Shown here: piece after piece, positions 1-11,125 of the stretch
Layout: the number at the start of each line of letters is the position of its first letter
Numbering within the stretch: position 1 is the first letter of the stretch
DNA from: Liolophura sinensis
Lineage: Eukaryota > Mollusca > Polyplacophora > Chitonida > Chitonidae
DNA length: 64,000 bases
Assembly (NCBI RefSeq): GCF_032854445.1
Contig: NC_088303.1
Span: 8,563,501-8,627,500 of the forward strand
Direction of reading: 5' to 3'
The notes under the pieces: generated by a model
What the model was told of the DNA's origin: nothing
The model's input: only the letters and a program-made list of their open reading frames with translations
Databases searched by the model: none
Made by a program: the position numbers and the translations under genes

Positions 1-2055
1 GCTTACCTTAAGGGGAACTATTCTTGGCTTTCCCGTCCTCCTTCTTCCAAAATATAACTGATTCACTTTAGTGAAATGCTGTTTTGTCATTAAATTAATC
101 AGAAAAATAAATTTGTCACTGAAGAACACAAAATCTCTCATCTGTAAATTTTCTGAAAAATACGCACAAATGGGCTAACTGTTTTGTTTTTATTTTTTAT
201 TGTTTGACCACAAATCTCTTCATAGTATTTTTTTGTTTTGGCAGGTTTATACATGTGATACATCATATCACGTACCACGTTACACCGTTACATATGTCAG
301 CAGAATCAACCAGGCGTGAAGGCCCTTTTATACAACTTATAGACATGTGCGAAGATTCAGGCTGCTATAATCGAGGGCAACTGCACGGAGTAATGAAACT
401 TGCGAGGGAACTAATTAATGCGAAAAGGGGGCGATCGTGTTTTTCCTGCAGCATTTCCTTGTCGATGGCACCGGTTGATGAGTTACCATGACAACATTGA
501 ACAGATTTGATGGATTGATTACTGTGAAGATCACACCTCGATATGAACTCAAAACTCCTGATCTGAAAACCAACACAAAACCAACTGGGGTCTCTTTCAC
601 AAAACTTTATATTTGATATATACTTACGTAAAAGACGTTGTCTAGGTTATAGCACCATAAGAAGGCGTCATTTACGCAAAAATATACTAAAAATTGATTT
701 AAGAAGTTTCGTGAAAGCGGTCCCTGAGATATAGTTTATGCACTAAAAAAACTGCTTCCGTTGCTTACACGTGGTCACGTTGTCACGTGGTATTTATCTT
801 TATATGTAAACTGTGCAGAACAAAGATAATCGAGCTATTGCAAATCCTGCTCCAAGGATTATGTGACCTGACCTAGTGTTTTACCTTATATAACTCTCAC
901 AGGTTGCCTCTTACATTTTTCCAGCTATAACACTGATACACAATGTATAAATGCACAACTAAAAGCTAAGTCATTGACCATTATGTCTTTCGTGTACAAG
1001 CGCACATGTCATAGGTTTGGTATCTTTCGTTGGGCTTCAGTATATCTAGCCTGCATGGTATATATTGTCTTCTATCATTGTTGGATGTAGTTAGTAAATA
1101 AAATGCCCATCAGATTAAAGTAGAGTGATAGACGCAAGTAACAGAATATGCTATATCAAAAAGTATATGGAAAAGTTATCAGCCATTTTTACTTGTATAT
1201 ACTCACGGTGTCACCTCTCTGTTACAGCTGACGAGGAAATTCAAGAGTCGACTGACAGATTTCGTCAGTACATGTGAGACACATGTGAGCGACGGGAGAG
1301 GCTATTCAGCTAATATATGGACAGATACATAAAAAATCCTTTAAAAATGCCACGATGCGTAACGCCCTTACTATGTATACTCATGGGGCTTTTACATTAC
1401 AACTCTCACTATCACGACAATTTTAATACCAGGGAATTTACAGATATGTGTAAGAAGGCGTGGGCTGATGGAGAGAGTCTTGGCCGAGTGATTAAGATGC
1501 TTGTCTCCCATTCGCTAGGAAATTACGATTTACATGTTCATTCCCGGCTGTGGGCAGACAATTTCTATCTATTTCCCTCTGGCTGACTCCGTGATCACGA
1601 AGCGATCTTAGATTATTTAAAAAATCAAAATTTGAATAATGAAATTTGCTATGTTACTTCCGTTGTTTTAGCTGAAAATTGTTGTACAATACCTTACCCA
1701 GAATTTACGTTATCAAGCAATATTTTGACCATGTTAGATCAGAAATAAGAGTTTTAAACTGATTTGAAAATTTGACTCAGATTTGCTTCGTGATCCCGAA
1801 GCCTGATCTCCGTGTTTGCAGGTTCTTTAAAGCCCACGCACAAACCATCATGATAAAGGAAACCAATGGTCACAATATTATAGAACTTCATTATGACGAT
1901 GTTTATTTCCCAAAATGGTGAGCAAATCATTAAATTTATGCTTTATTTATTTTTATTTTTTTGTACATAGTAATGGCTTCAACGGATATATAGGATCTTT
2001 AATTTAATTCCTTCAATTAGTTGGAGCATTCTGATTTCCATTCCGCCTCAACATT
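1..2055. other. No recognisable gene
   Basis: I see no coding region that I recognise in this AT-rich stretch. Short open frames (for example around 1317-1586) lack splice context and resemble no family I know. It could hold UTR or intron sequence of a gene that begins outside the window. Confidence 0.5.
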
Positions 2056-2480
2056 AAGCCACACAGCCAATGATTTTCCCACCCGCTTATGCATTTCAAG
2101 TAACCACGTCTTTCTGCCTTGTTTACTTCCTCTGTATCATTACAATATAAACGTGTCTTTCTCCAACTCATGTATGCAACTTTGTATGAAACGGGTTATA
2201 TAAGTTGTAAAACTTGTTAACCATTCACATTGGCTAGTTGTCAGTGAAATAAGTTTAAACTAATTTTGAGGTACAGTGAATTTCCACACTAAACGGTGTA
2301 CCACCCATGTTTTCCCTTTCTTTCCCCACCCACTTATGCATTTCCGGTAGCCTCCACTTCCCACCTTATATATTTCCTCTGTATCATTACAATACAAAGA
2401 CCAACTCCTGTATACCGCTTTGTATGGAAAGGTCTATATAATTGGCTGTTTGTCAGTGAAATAAGTTTAAACTAAACCAC
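2056..2480. repeat. Degenerate direct duplication, about 245 bp unit
   Basis: Two diverged copies lie head to tail. 'CCCACC(C/A)CTTATGCATTTC'-type words occur near 2079 and 2325, 'CCTCTGTATCATTACAATA' occurs in both, and each copy closes with 'GTCAGTGAAATAAGTTTAAA' (near 2240 and 2452). The copies differ by many substitutions and indels, so the duplication is old. No coding potential is evident. Confidence 0.75.
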
Positions 2481-2639
2481 CACTGAAATTTAACCTGGTC
2501 GCCGTTGTATTGGCCTTTAAGATATACTGGAGCACAACCTGAAACGCCGATCAGATATGAAACGCAGGTAAATATCGATCATGTCTCATTCATCACCTAA
2601 GATGAACAAATTTTTATACTTTATCGCCAAGTCATGGGC

Positions 2640-2775
2640 AACACCCCTGTCATATCGGACATGTGGGGAAGTTCTTCAGTAACTTTCCAAAGGGCGATGG
2701 TTTATGCCGGGCACTCCTGTTACCTGCACCCATGGAGCCAGCCGCTATCGCATTTGTAAAATCTCTTTTAAGAAG
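2640..2775. mobile_element. SINE-like fragment
   Basis: The stretch contains 'CTTTCCAAAGGGCGATGG' followed by 'GCCGGGCACTCC'. These words resemble a second molluscan SINE type that I know only as a recurring repeat. A short related piece, 'TGCCAAAGGTCGGTGATTTA', lies near 5871, next to the tail of another SINE. The assignment rests on word recognition only. Confidence 0.35.
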
Positions 2776-3009
2776 TAAGAATTCTCGGCAGTAAACAATA
2801 ATCAAGTAATGAAATAAAGGAATGAACGATGTTATTGTAAAAGAGTTGGGGTTACATTAAAAACCGTGGGTACCATTTCCATTTTTCCCTTTGAATTGGT
2901 GTAGTTAATGTAAAATTATGGCGTAACATGATGGCGTTTTTGTAAAATTGATGTATTTAGTGCTATTTTATGTCAATCAAAAGCCGAGGGATTTATTTCT
3001 GTCATTGTT

Positions 3010-3180
3010 TTTCTTTACGCTGTGCCGAAGAATAGTTCATTTATTCGACGGCGACAATCATATTTATTGCGGGAAGACCGGGCAGAGTTTGTTGGAAACC
3101 CACAACCATCCGCACGTTGCTGGAGAGAAAGACAGCGTGATCTGGGCTAGAAATTACATCGAGAGGTTCCTGAGTCGACG
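3010..3180 (+). mobile_element. SINE copy, diverged
   Basis: Diverged copy of the dominant SINE. The body words 'GACCGGGCAGAG', 'GGAAACCCACAACCATCCGC' and 'ACGTTGCTGG' are in the usual order, and the 5' part ('ACGCTGTGCCGAAGAATA') is mutated. An open frame over this copy is fortuitous. Confidence 0.7.
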
Positions 3181-3559
3181 GTTTTGATGACACCTGTCGG
3201 AAGGTCTTGGAGACTCCAGCTGTCTTTTATTTTCCTGAAAAACTTTAACAGAAAAAACGTAAGTAAAGACGTTTGTCAGGTACTACCGAGGTGCGGTGGT
3301 ATCCTACTGGCTCTGTCCGGATTTCCTCACCCACAAACGTGACTAGAGTGATGACACTATATAATCTTTTTGAACACTGCTTATACATACAAAGGAAATA
3401 ACATAAAATTGGTTTCATTTAAGGATTATAATAAGTTGTTCAATCCGAAAAATAAGGGGTTTTGTGGCATTGAACTCGTGAACTGTATATACTTAATAAC
3501 TGAATCTATTTTGTTACATTACTTGCCTATTTTGGTATGTCAGTGTCAATTTCAGGATC

Positions 3560-3755
3560 CAGGATAGTACAATAAAGCATGCAGATCCATCTACGCATGT
3601 TGCTCAGCATTAAATCATAATTGCAAATGTTGGAATAAGTATTTTTTTTCATTCTTTAATAAGTGTATAGTGGATGAATGCTGTAGTGTATATACACGGC
3701 GACAGCGCTGAATAATAAATACAGTTATTGGTACACGCCAACTATTTAACAGTCA
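3560..3755 (+). promoter_or_regulatory. Duplicated promoter block of peptide gene copy A
   Basis: This block matches the upstream region of peptide gene copy B (14660-14840). Both hold 'GCTCAGCATT(A/G)AATCAT(A/G)ATTG', a 'TACAGTTAT' word and a TATA-like box, here 'ACTATTTAAC' at 3741-3750 and 'GCTATTTAAG' in copy B. Conservation of the box and its distance to the signal exon suggests a shared core promoter; that is an inference. Confidence 0.5.
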
Positions 3756-3778
3756 TCTTTTTCCGCCCTAGTGTCCTC

Positions 3779-3847
3779 CGTTCTCTTTATAGTCATCTTC
3801 CTGATCAATCACCCAGGTAGCAGTTAAGGATGAGGCTGTTGATCTAC
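3779..3847 (+). pseudogene. Copy A of four-Cys peptide gene: signal exon, apparently broken
   Basis: The last part of this exon is nearly identical to the end of the intact signal exon of copy B: 'GATGAGGCTGTTGATCTAC' followed by a GTAAGT donor at 3848. The hydrophobic part ('GTCATCTTCCTG') is also recognisable. Compared with copy B, two bases are missing between the hydrophobic stretch and the acidic end. The two parts are therefore in different frames, and no ATG corresponds to the copy B start. Either copy A is a pseudogene, or it starts in another exon. Its second exon at 5956-6086 is intact. Confidence 0.55.
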
Positions 3848-4174
3848 GTAAGTGAATGCTAATATTTTATGGTTTTGGCTATAATAATTTGGTGTAGAAT
3901 TTTGCCATCAACATTTTGTGAAGTTACAATAGTTTCGGAGATCATGGTGCAACAATCAACTGGTACAACGATCTACTTTTGGCAAAGAAATTGTGTTACT
4001 GATTAAAACCTTAGCCAAGGAGAAATCGCATTATACGGTTGTTTTCATTATAATTTATTATCAGTGCTATGTTTATTTGATCTATTTATTTGTTTGGTAC
4101 TTTACACCCTATTCAATAATGTTTTAATTATATAAATGACCGCGGTATATAGCCATATGACTTTTATGGGTTCT

Positions 4175-5540
4175 TCAATCAACTTTTATGCTTGTAATTC
4201 GGAAATTTACAAAAAGGTTGCTGATATTTCGAAATGACCCGGTACAGTAGGGCAGGGAATCGGCCAGAGTAAGATGCGATAAGAAATTGCAAAATTCAAA
4301 ACCAAAGCACAATTCTACACATTTGTCAGTGAGAATACAAAACCCTAAATGTTTCAAGGTCATAGCAGAGATGACAGTAATGAACCATCAAATCTGCTCT
4401 CCCAGAATAGCCAGGAATTTTCTTATTTTCTAAGATAACGTTGTACCAACGAGAACTATTTTCAGATCCATGTTGAAAACGGTGTGAATCAGGCAGCTGT
4501 TACTGAGGTGCAACATCATATCATTTCAACAAACACGTACTTTCGCAAAAAACCCTAGGTCAGACTTGACAACTCGGGTTCAGTTATTATGTCGCTGTCG
4601 TATACATCAGTTTTTATGTAACATAATTCTAGTGATTTGTGCACGACAGTCTCAACCACGGTTGATAGTTTTTACTTTTAATAAGGCTGTACCTGCTGTT
4701 TGATATTGAATATGTTCTTCGGCGACTTCGGAGAAGAGCACGTACTTTGAGAAAGAGTTCCCAATGAATCCCAATGATTCGTTGAAAACATACTATTGTG
4801 CGAGTTAAGATACAGGCCTACTTGTATTAAATAAGTGCTGCCATGTGTAGAATCTACGGTTGTTAATGTATGATGGGACGTAACATGCTGCAAATTATAT
4901 GTGAATCTCTATAAACTTATGATGCTGGAAGTGCACAATATAGTGGAAGAACTAGGCTGAACGCTAAATTTGATATTTATTTACTTATTTATTTATATAG
5001 CGCCTTGCTCGAGATTTTTTGGGACAGCTTTGCGGCGTAATGAATTTCTTCGGTAAACAATGTAGAAACAAATGTATTAGATGGTAATCTTAGTAGGCTA
5101 GACAGTTTCGATTTTATGACTTATACAGCGCCAGTGTAGATTCCTTTCAGTGCATGTTAAGAGCTTTAAATCGCACTCATGTTTTGTAACAGGAAAAGGG
5201 AACCAAAAACAGAGCTTTCTCGGTCTTATATACACGAGGAGGTCTGGCAGTAAGAAATGGATGGTCGTGGGTTTGCCCCTGGCGCTGCCCGGTTTCCCCC
5301 CACCATAATGCTGGCTGCCACCCTATAGGTGTAACATTCTTGAGTGTTGAGTAAAACACGAATCAAATAAATAAATGGAACAAAGATGAGAAAAGAAGAG
5401 GCCTTATACAAAAATATCAACAGCTGTCTGTAACAGTTCCGTACATAGTCAGTTTCGTTTTTTGAGGTGCACAGTTTCTGCACTGCATCCTTATCATACC
5501 AGGTCCTTTGTACTTCCTTGTCGTACCTCTCTAGGGTTGA
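4175..5540. mobile_element. Dispersed repeat X/Y, interrupted by a SINE
   Basis: Segments here recur at 13381-14350 in the same order: 'CAAAATTCAAAACC(A/C)AGCAC'-type sequence, then 'CTTGTATTAAATAAGTG', then 'TTTCG(T/C)TT(T/C)TTGAGGTGCACA' followed by a 'CAGGTCCTT' word. The last part recurs again at 35064-35290. A SINE is inserted at 5219-5376. The block lies in the intron of peptide copy A but upstream of copy B, so it behaves as an inserted element rather than as part of the gene. No protein-coding content was recognised. Confidence 0.55.
5219..5376 (-). mobile_element. SINE copy
   Basis: Minus-strand copy of the dominant SINE: 'GGATGGTCGTGGGTTT', 'CACCATAATGCTGGC', 'TTCTTGAGTGTTGAGTAAAACAC', and an AATCAAATAAATAAAT tail. 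It splits the Y repeat, so it is the younger insertion. Confidence 0.85.
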
Positions 5541-5619
5541 TTCTCCGCTTTACTCTACCAGGTCCGTTTATTACAGTACTCCTTGTTACATAACACAGTG
5601 TAACAGAACTCACTTTACG

Positions 5620-5832
5620 GACAAATGCGTACTTCTCTCAGCAATGCGGTCGCTGTGAGTTCAAGTTCAGCTCATGCTGGCTTCTTCTCTGGCCGTTCGT
5701 GGGAAGGTCTATCAGCAACCTGCGGATGTTCGTGGTTTTCCTCCGAACTCTGCCCTTTTTCTTCCCACCATAATGCTGGCCGCTATGGTATAAGTGAAAT
5801 GTTCTTGGGTACGGCGTAAAACACCAACCAAA

Positions 5833-5868
<36 letters not shown>
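5620..5868 (-). mobile_element. SINE copy with long (AAAT)n tail
   Basis: Nearly full-length minus-strand copy. It runs from the tRNA-related head ('GCAATGCGGTCGCTGTGAGT') through 'CACCATAATGCTGGCCGC' to a tail of about ten AAAT units ending near 5868. The long uninterrupted tail suggests a fairly recent insertion. Confidence 0.9.
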
Positions 5869-5869
<1 letters not shown>

Positions 5870-5955
5870 GCCAAAGGTCGGTGATTTACTCTTCTTTTAG
5901 TTTTGTCTTATTGAATTAGATTTATAACCGGTCCTTTATATCTCTGCATTTACAG

Positions 5956-6086
5956 GAAATCGGAAACAGTCCAACAATCCAAGTCGTACTGCTGACGGGG
6001 GAGGCTTTATCGCAAATGGCGCTTGCAGTGTTTGCCTTGTGGCTGCCAATCCGTCACTATGCATCCGGATGTTTTGTCGGAATTAG
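5956..6086 (+). CDS. Copy A of four-Cys secreted peptide: mature-peptide exon
   Basis: The exon starts after an acceptor ('TTTACAG') and is read in phase 1, the same phase as copies B and C. It encodes about 42 residues and stops at TAG 6084-6086. The C-terminal part is 'GACSVCLVAANPSLCIRMFC' plus two residues, with spacing C-x2-C-x8-C-x4-C. An Arg lies 12 residues before the first Cys and is a possible processing site. The middle 'AANPSLC' is shared with copy C, which supports real homology. The signal exon of this copy (3779-3847) looks broken, so expression is uncertain. The function is unknown; the layout fits an antimicrobial, pheromone-like or venom-type peptide, and nothing here separates these. 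Confidence 0.55.
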
Positions 6087-6375
6087 TATATTTGCACAGT
6101 CAATGACAACATGGATATGAAAAAACAAACAGATCACCAAAATTTGTTGGATATGTTAAAAAAAGAGCTGAGTTTATAGATCTGTAAAATGTTTATTGAA
6201 CGATGTTGATAGGAGGAACTCACGTATATAATAAATCGACAGGGAAAGACAAGATTTTTATCAAAACACACTGCATAGAATGGCTTTGGTTGTTGTTATA
6301 AATTCTTGCAATTTCGAGATACAGACTTCTGTGTTTATTACCTTAAATATAAGAGTGTTCAAGTTTTTCTTAGTC

Positions 6376-6592
6376 CACGGCTGGCGCCGCAATGACCCAG
6401 GTACCTCTCATCAATGTGGTCGCAATGGGTTCAAGTCCAGCTATGTTCGTAAGTGAGTTTGCAGCAATCTGCGGATGGTCGTGAGTTTCCTCCCACCATA
6501 ATGCTGGCTACAGTCGTATAAGTGAAATATTCTGGAGTACGGCCTAAAAGACCAAATAAATAAATAAATAAATAAATAGATAAATAAATACA
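6376..6592 (-). mobile_element. SINE copy
   Basis: Minus-strand copy with head ('GCAATGACCCAGG', 'GGTTCAAGTCCAGC') and 'CACCATAATGCTGGCTAC', an internal deletion, and a (TAAA)n tail to about 6592. 'GGTTCAAGTCC' resembles a tRNA T-arm/B-box, in agreement with a tRNA-derived head. Confidence 0.85.
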
Positions 6593-6878
6593 TGGTCCAG
6601 GGCGGTATGTTTATTTGCAAAGAGTGGCTTTTGTTAATGCAGAGGTTTGCCAAGTTTATGCATTCCGAAGGACTGTGGTTTTCTAACCGATCAACATAAG
6701 CCATTCGCATCAAGTTCAAATAATAAATTTATACATACATCGGTTTGGGCGTGTTTATGAATACATCAACATATACACACGAAGTATTTTATATTGTTTT
6801 TTCTCAGTATTTAATAACATGTAAACAATTAGGGTAAGTAGTCATTATCAATTGCGGCTTCAATTTCCACCAGTTTTT

Positions 6879-7174
6879 CACATTTTATGCCAATGATCCA
6901 GGACCTGTGGCAGTTGGTAATCACAGTTCACAGCACTCAGTACACAGTGTATCATATTTTATGCCAATGATCCAGGACCTGTGGCAGTTGGTAATCACAG
7001 TTCACAGCACTCAGTACCCAGTGTATCACATTTTATGCCAATGATCCAGGACCTGTGGCAGTTGGTAATCACAGTTCACAGCACTCAGTACCCAGTGTAT
7101 CACATTTTATGCCAATGATCCAGGACCCGTGGCAGTTGGTAATCACAGTTCACAGCACTCAGTACACAGTGTAT
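6879..7174 (+). repeat. 74 bp tandem repeat, 4 copies
   Basis: Four almost identical 74 bp units start at 6879, 6953, 7027 and 7101. Each holds 'TTTATGCCAATGATCCAGGA' and 'GTTGGTAATCACAGTT'. Just downstream (about 7201-7216) lies 'AACTGTGATTACCAAC', the exact reverse complement of the latter word, so the last unit could fold back on its flank. Confidence 0.95.
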
Positions 7175-7424
7175 CAACCTTCAGCAACACGAAGAGCTTA
7201 AACTGTGATTACCAACCAGGCATGAGTATAAACGCATCTGTATAACCCAATGAATCCGAACACATTTTCTCTTTTCGTTTTAAATGAGAAACAATTACTA
7301 ATAGTTTGTTATTGCTGGTCACGCATTGTTCTCATTTATGACACGATTATATTTTCTGGCTAATACGACCGAAGTATAAAATGCAGCAAATGTAAAGATT
7401 GTTGCATCCTTTTGCTGGGTCGCT

Positions 7425-9915
7425 TTAGCTCATGCTGACCACCTTTTTGCCAGAACTGCTAGTTTCCACTTGCGCGGCTACGGCTTTAAAGTCAGGATCT
7501 TTATGTCAGGTATACCTGACAAATTGGGCTGAGTCACGTCCAAACCTCTCATGTATGCCGAACTCCCTAAGACCAGTTGACTTGAGTCGCGTCTTAAACT
7601 CTCGTGTATGCCGAGCTCTATACAACCAGTTGAATTGAGTTTAGTTGTGTCCTAACTCTCGTGTATGCCGAGCTCTCTACGACTAGTGGAGTTGAGTTGA
7701 GTCACGTCCTAAGGCATCAGGTATGTCCAGCTCCCTAAGACTAGTTGGGTTTAGTCGTGTGCTATCCTCTCGTGTACACCGAGCTCCATACGACCAGTAG
7801 AGTCGAGTTTAGTCGTGTCTGAGGCTCTCATGTATGCCGAGCTCTTTCAGACTAGTTGAATGTAGTCGTGTCCTAAGCTCTCATGTATGCCGAGCTCCCT
7901 ACGACCAGTTGGGTTGAGTCGCGTCCTAAGCTACCATGTATGCCCAGCTCCCTACGACCAGCTGAATTGAGTGGCATCCTATCCTCTCGTGTACACCGAG
8001 CTCCATACGACCAGTAGAGTTGAGTTTAGTCGTGTCTGAGGCTCTCATGTATGCCGAGCTCTTTCAGACTAGTTGAATGTAGTCGTGTCCTATGCTCTCA
8101 TGTATGCCGAGCTCCCTACGACCCGTTGGGTTGAGTCGCGTCCTAAGCTACCATGTATGCCCAGCACCCTACGACCAGCTGAATTGAGTGGCATCCTATC
8201 CTCTCGTGTACACCGAGCTCCATACGACCAGTAGAGTCGAGTTTAGTCGTGTCTGAGGCTCTCATGTATGCCGAGCTCTTTCAGACTAGTTGAATGTAGT
8301 CGTGTCCTAAGCTCTCATGTATGCCGAGCTCCCTACGACCCGTTGGGTTGAGTCGCGTCCTAAGCTACCATGTATGCCCAGCTCCCTACGACCAGCTGAA
8401 TTGAGTGGCATCCTATCCTCTCGTGTACACCGAGCTCCATACGACCAGTAGAGTTGAGTTTAGTCGTGTCTGAGGCTCTCATGTATGCCGAGCTCTTTCA
8501 GACTAGTTGAATGTAGTCGTGTCCTATGCTCTCATGTATGCCGAGCTCCCTACGACCCGTTGGGTTGAGTCGCGTCCTAAGCTACCATGTATGCCCAGCA
8601 CCCTACGACCAGCTGAATTGAGTGGCATCCTATCCTCTCGTGTACACCGAGCTCCATACGACCAGTAGAGTCGAGTTTAGTCGTGTCTGAGGCTCTCATG
8701 TATGCCGAGCTCTTTCAGACTAGTTGAATGTAGTCGTGTCCTAAGCTCTCATGTATGCCGAGCTCCCTACGACCCGTTGGGTTGAGTCGCGTCCTAAACT
8801 ACCATGTATGCCCAGCTCCCTACGACCAGCTGAATTGAGTGGCATCCTATCCTCTCGTGTATGCCCAGCACCCTACGACCAGCTAAGTTAACATGAGTCG
8901 CATACTAAGCTCTCATGTATGCCGAGCTCCCTACGACCATTTGAGTTCAGTTTAGTCGTGTCCTAAGCTCTCATGTATGCCGAGCACTCTACGACCAGTT
9001 GAGGTGAGTAACGTCCTAGGCTACCATTTATGCCCAGCTCCCTACGACCAGTTGACTTGAGTGGCGTCCTATCCTCTCGTGTATGCCGAGCTCCCTACGA
9101 CCAGTTGAGGTGAGTAGCGTCCTAAGCTACCATGTATGCCCAGCTCCCTACGACCAGTTGACTTGAGTGGCGTCCTATCCTCTCGTGTATGCCGAGCTCC
9201 CTACGACCAGTTGAGGTGAGTAGCGTCCTAAGCTACCATGTATGCCCAGCTCCCTACGACCAGTTGACTTGAGTGGCGTCCTATCCTCTCGTGTATGCCC
9301 AGCTCCCTACGACCAGTTGACTTGAGTGGCGTCCTATCCTCTCGTGTATGCCCCTACGACCATTTGACTTGAGTGGCGTCTTAAGCTCTCGTGTATGCCG
9401 AGCTTCGTAACACTAGGTGAGTTTAACCGTGTCCTATCTTCTCGTGTATGCCGAGCTCCGTACGACCAGCTGAGTTGACACGGGTCGCGATCTGCCTAAG
9501 ACTAGTTGAGTTTATACGTGTCCTAAGCTCTCATGTATGCCGAGCTCCCTGGGACCAGTTGAGTTGAGTCGCGTCTTAAGCTCTCATGTATGCCGAGCTT
9601 CCTAAGACTAGTTGAGTTTAGTCTTGTCCTATCCTCTCGTGTATGCCGAGCTCTTTACGACCAGTTGAGTTGAGTCGCGTCCTAAGCTCTCATGTATGCC
9701 GAGCTTCCTAAGACTAGTTGAGTTTAGTCGTGTCCTATCCTCTCGTGTATGCCGAGCTCCTTACGACCAGTTGAGTTGAGTCGCGTCCTAAGCTCTCATG
9801 TATGCCGAGCTTCCTAAGACTAGTTGAGTTTAGTCGTGTCCTATCCTCTTGTGTATGCCGAGCTCCTTACGACCAGTTGAGTTGAGTCGCGTCCTAAGCT
9901 CTTATGTATGCTGAG
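7425..9915 (+). repeat. 54 bp-type satellite with higher-order structure
   Basis: About 46 related monomers of roughly 50-55 bp carry 'ATGTATGCCGAGCTCCCTAC', 'GACCAGTTGAGTTGAGT' and 'CGTGTCCTAAGCTCTC'. Between 7766 and 8850 the monomers form a 217 bp higher-order unit: 'CCTCTCGTGTACACC' starts at 7766, 7983, 8200, 8417 and 8634. Diagnostic variants alternate between successive units (AGTCGAG/AGTTGAG, CCTAAG/CCTATG, CAGCTCCC/CAGCACCC), so the true period is 434 bp. Further on, 9000-9350 has a roughly 108 bp dimer and 9633-9850 a 106 bp dimer. No coding role is apparent. Confidence 0.95.
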
Positions 9916-10327
9916 CTTAACAGATTTTCGTCACATGACCCTTACGAGACTGTCCTAATTTGACAAGAAAAATCGAAGACTAGTAGTGATTGTACGATTA
10001 CAATGAGGTTAAAATTGGAGGAATAAATGAATAAAGGACACATTTTCTACCTGATTCCTCTGGTATGTCTCTGGAATGTGCGCGGTTGATTCGTGTTCCT
10101 GTTGCCGTACATGCAGATTGACGCCAAATGATCTCATATCAAAGGAATTGGTATGAACCCGGCTACCTATGCATGTATAATACATATAGGTGTGTTTATT
10201 GATACACTGATAGTCACATTTTATTGCAGTAATTCAAGAATAATTCTTATTTCTTTTTAAATTAGAAACGCCTGGAATATAATTAATGACGTGCAGCATA
10301 GAGAGTAAAACCAAAACAGCGACGACA
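9916..10327. other. No recognisable gene
   Basis: I see no coding or repeat feature that I can name in this interval between the satellite and the V block. Confidence 0.5.
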
Positions 10328-10870
10328 GTGTGATAGCTGGCAAATCGTCACACCGGTGAAATACGACCTATTGTCAATTCATCTCAGTCAGGGTTTTTAT
10401 CCTAATTACTCAGGAAATGCATGAATAGCAGCAATTTACACACCCCCTAACACCATGGCTTAAGAAGACATACCGGATGTCGTGTTACCAGTTTAATATG
10501 CATATATATTCGTGAACAAAAACGGTAAATCATCCTATTATGGCATTTACTGAGGCACCTGGTAATGAAACATCAATAAAACTAATTGTTGCTAGAGAAC
10601 TGATGTTGGTTGGTTGATGTTGGTTAACCTGCCGTGCGTGTCAAACATATATGTTCCCATATATTTTAAGCAAGAGGGGATGATAGTTTAGCTGAATACA
10701 TATCCCAGGAAATAGATAAGACAAGGCGTGTTATGTAAAATTGTAAAGTCAGATCTTTCTAACTCTAGCCATTCACGAACCATCCAGAATGGTTTGTGAA
10801 TTAACAATTTAGCTGTTACTATAAAGAACAGTCTGAACATAAAATGGACATGTATTCCAAGCGCTTCCCT
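10328..10870. repeat. Duplicated block V (partner at 16940-17500)
   Basis: 'CAGTTTAATATGCAT', 'CAGGAAATAGATAAGACAA' and 'CATCCAGAATGGTTTGT(G)AATTAAC' match 17110-17500 in the same order. The first part, 'GATAGCTGGCAAATCGTCAC' with 'CACCGGTGAAATA', matches 16950-17010 in inverted orientation. The position downstream of peptide copy A corresponds to that of block V' downstream of copy B. This supports a segmental tandem duplication of the peptide locus that included a small inversion. Confidence 0.65.
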
Positions 10871-10897
10871 TAAATCAAAGCCACGTCTGAATTGTAA

Positions 10898-11125
10898 ATT
10901 ATTTATTTATTTGATTGGGTTTTCATTTATACCACGGCGACCAGCATTATGGTGGGAGGAAACCGTGCCTAGCCCGGGGGGGAGGGGGGAGGGAACCATC
11001 CGCAGGTTGCCGAAAGACCTCCCCACGTATTGCCGAAGGCAAAGCCAGCATCAGCTGGTACTTGAACTCACAGCGACCGTATTGGTAGGAGGCTCCTAAG
11101 TCATTGCTCCTGAGTCTTTTATAGT
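10898..11125 (+). mobile_element. SINE copy
   Basis: Plus-strand copy: 'ATTTATTTATTTGATTGG', 'CAGCATTATGGTGGGAGGAA', 'ACCATCCGCAGGTTGC', 'AAGCCAGCATCAGCTGG', 'CTTGAACTCACAGCGACCG'. A G-rich expansion interrupts it at 10974-10992. Confidence 0.9.

Noticed and set aside
7425-9915. CRISPR-like regular array
   Set aside because: The spacing is regular but there are no unique spacers: all of the sequence is repeat. The genome is animal.
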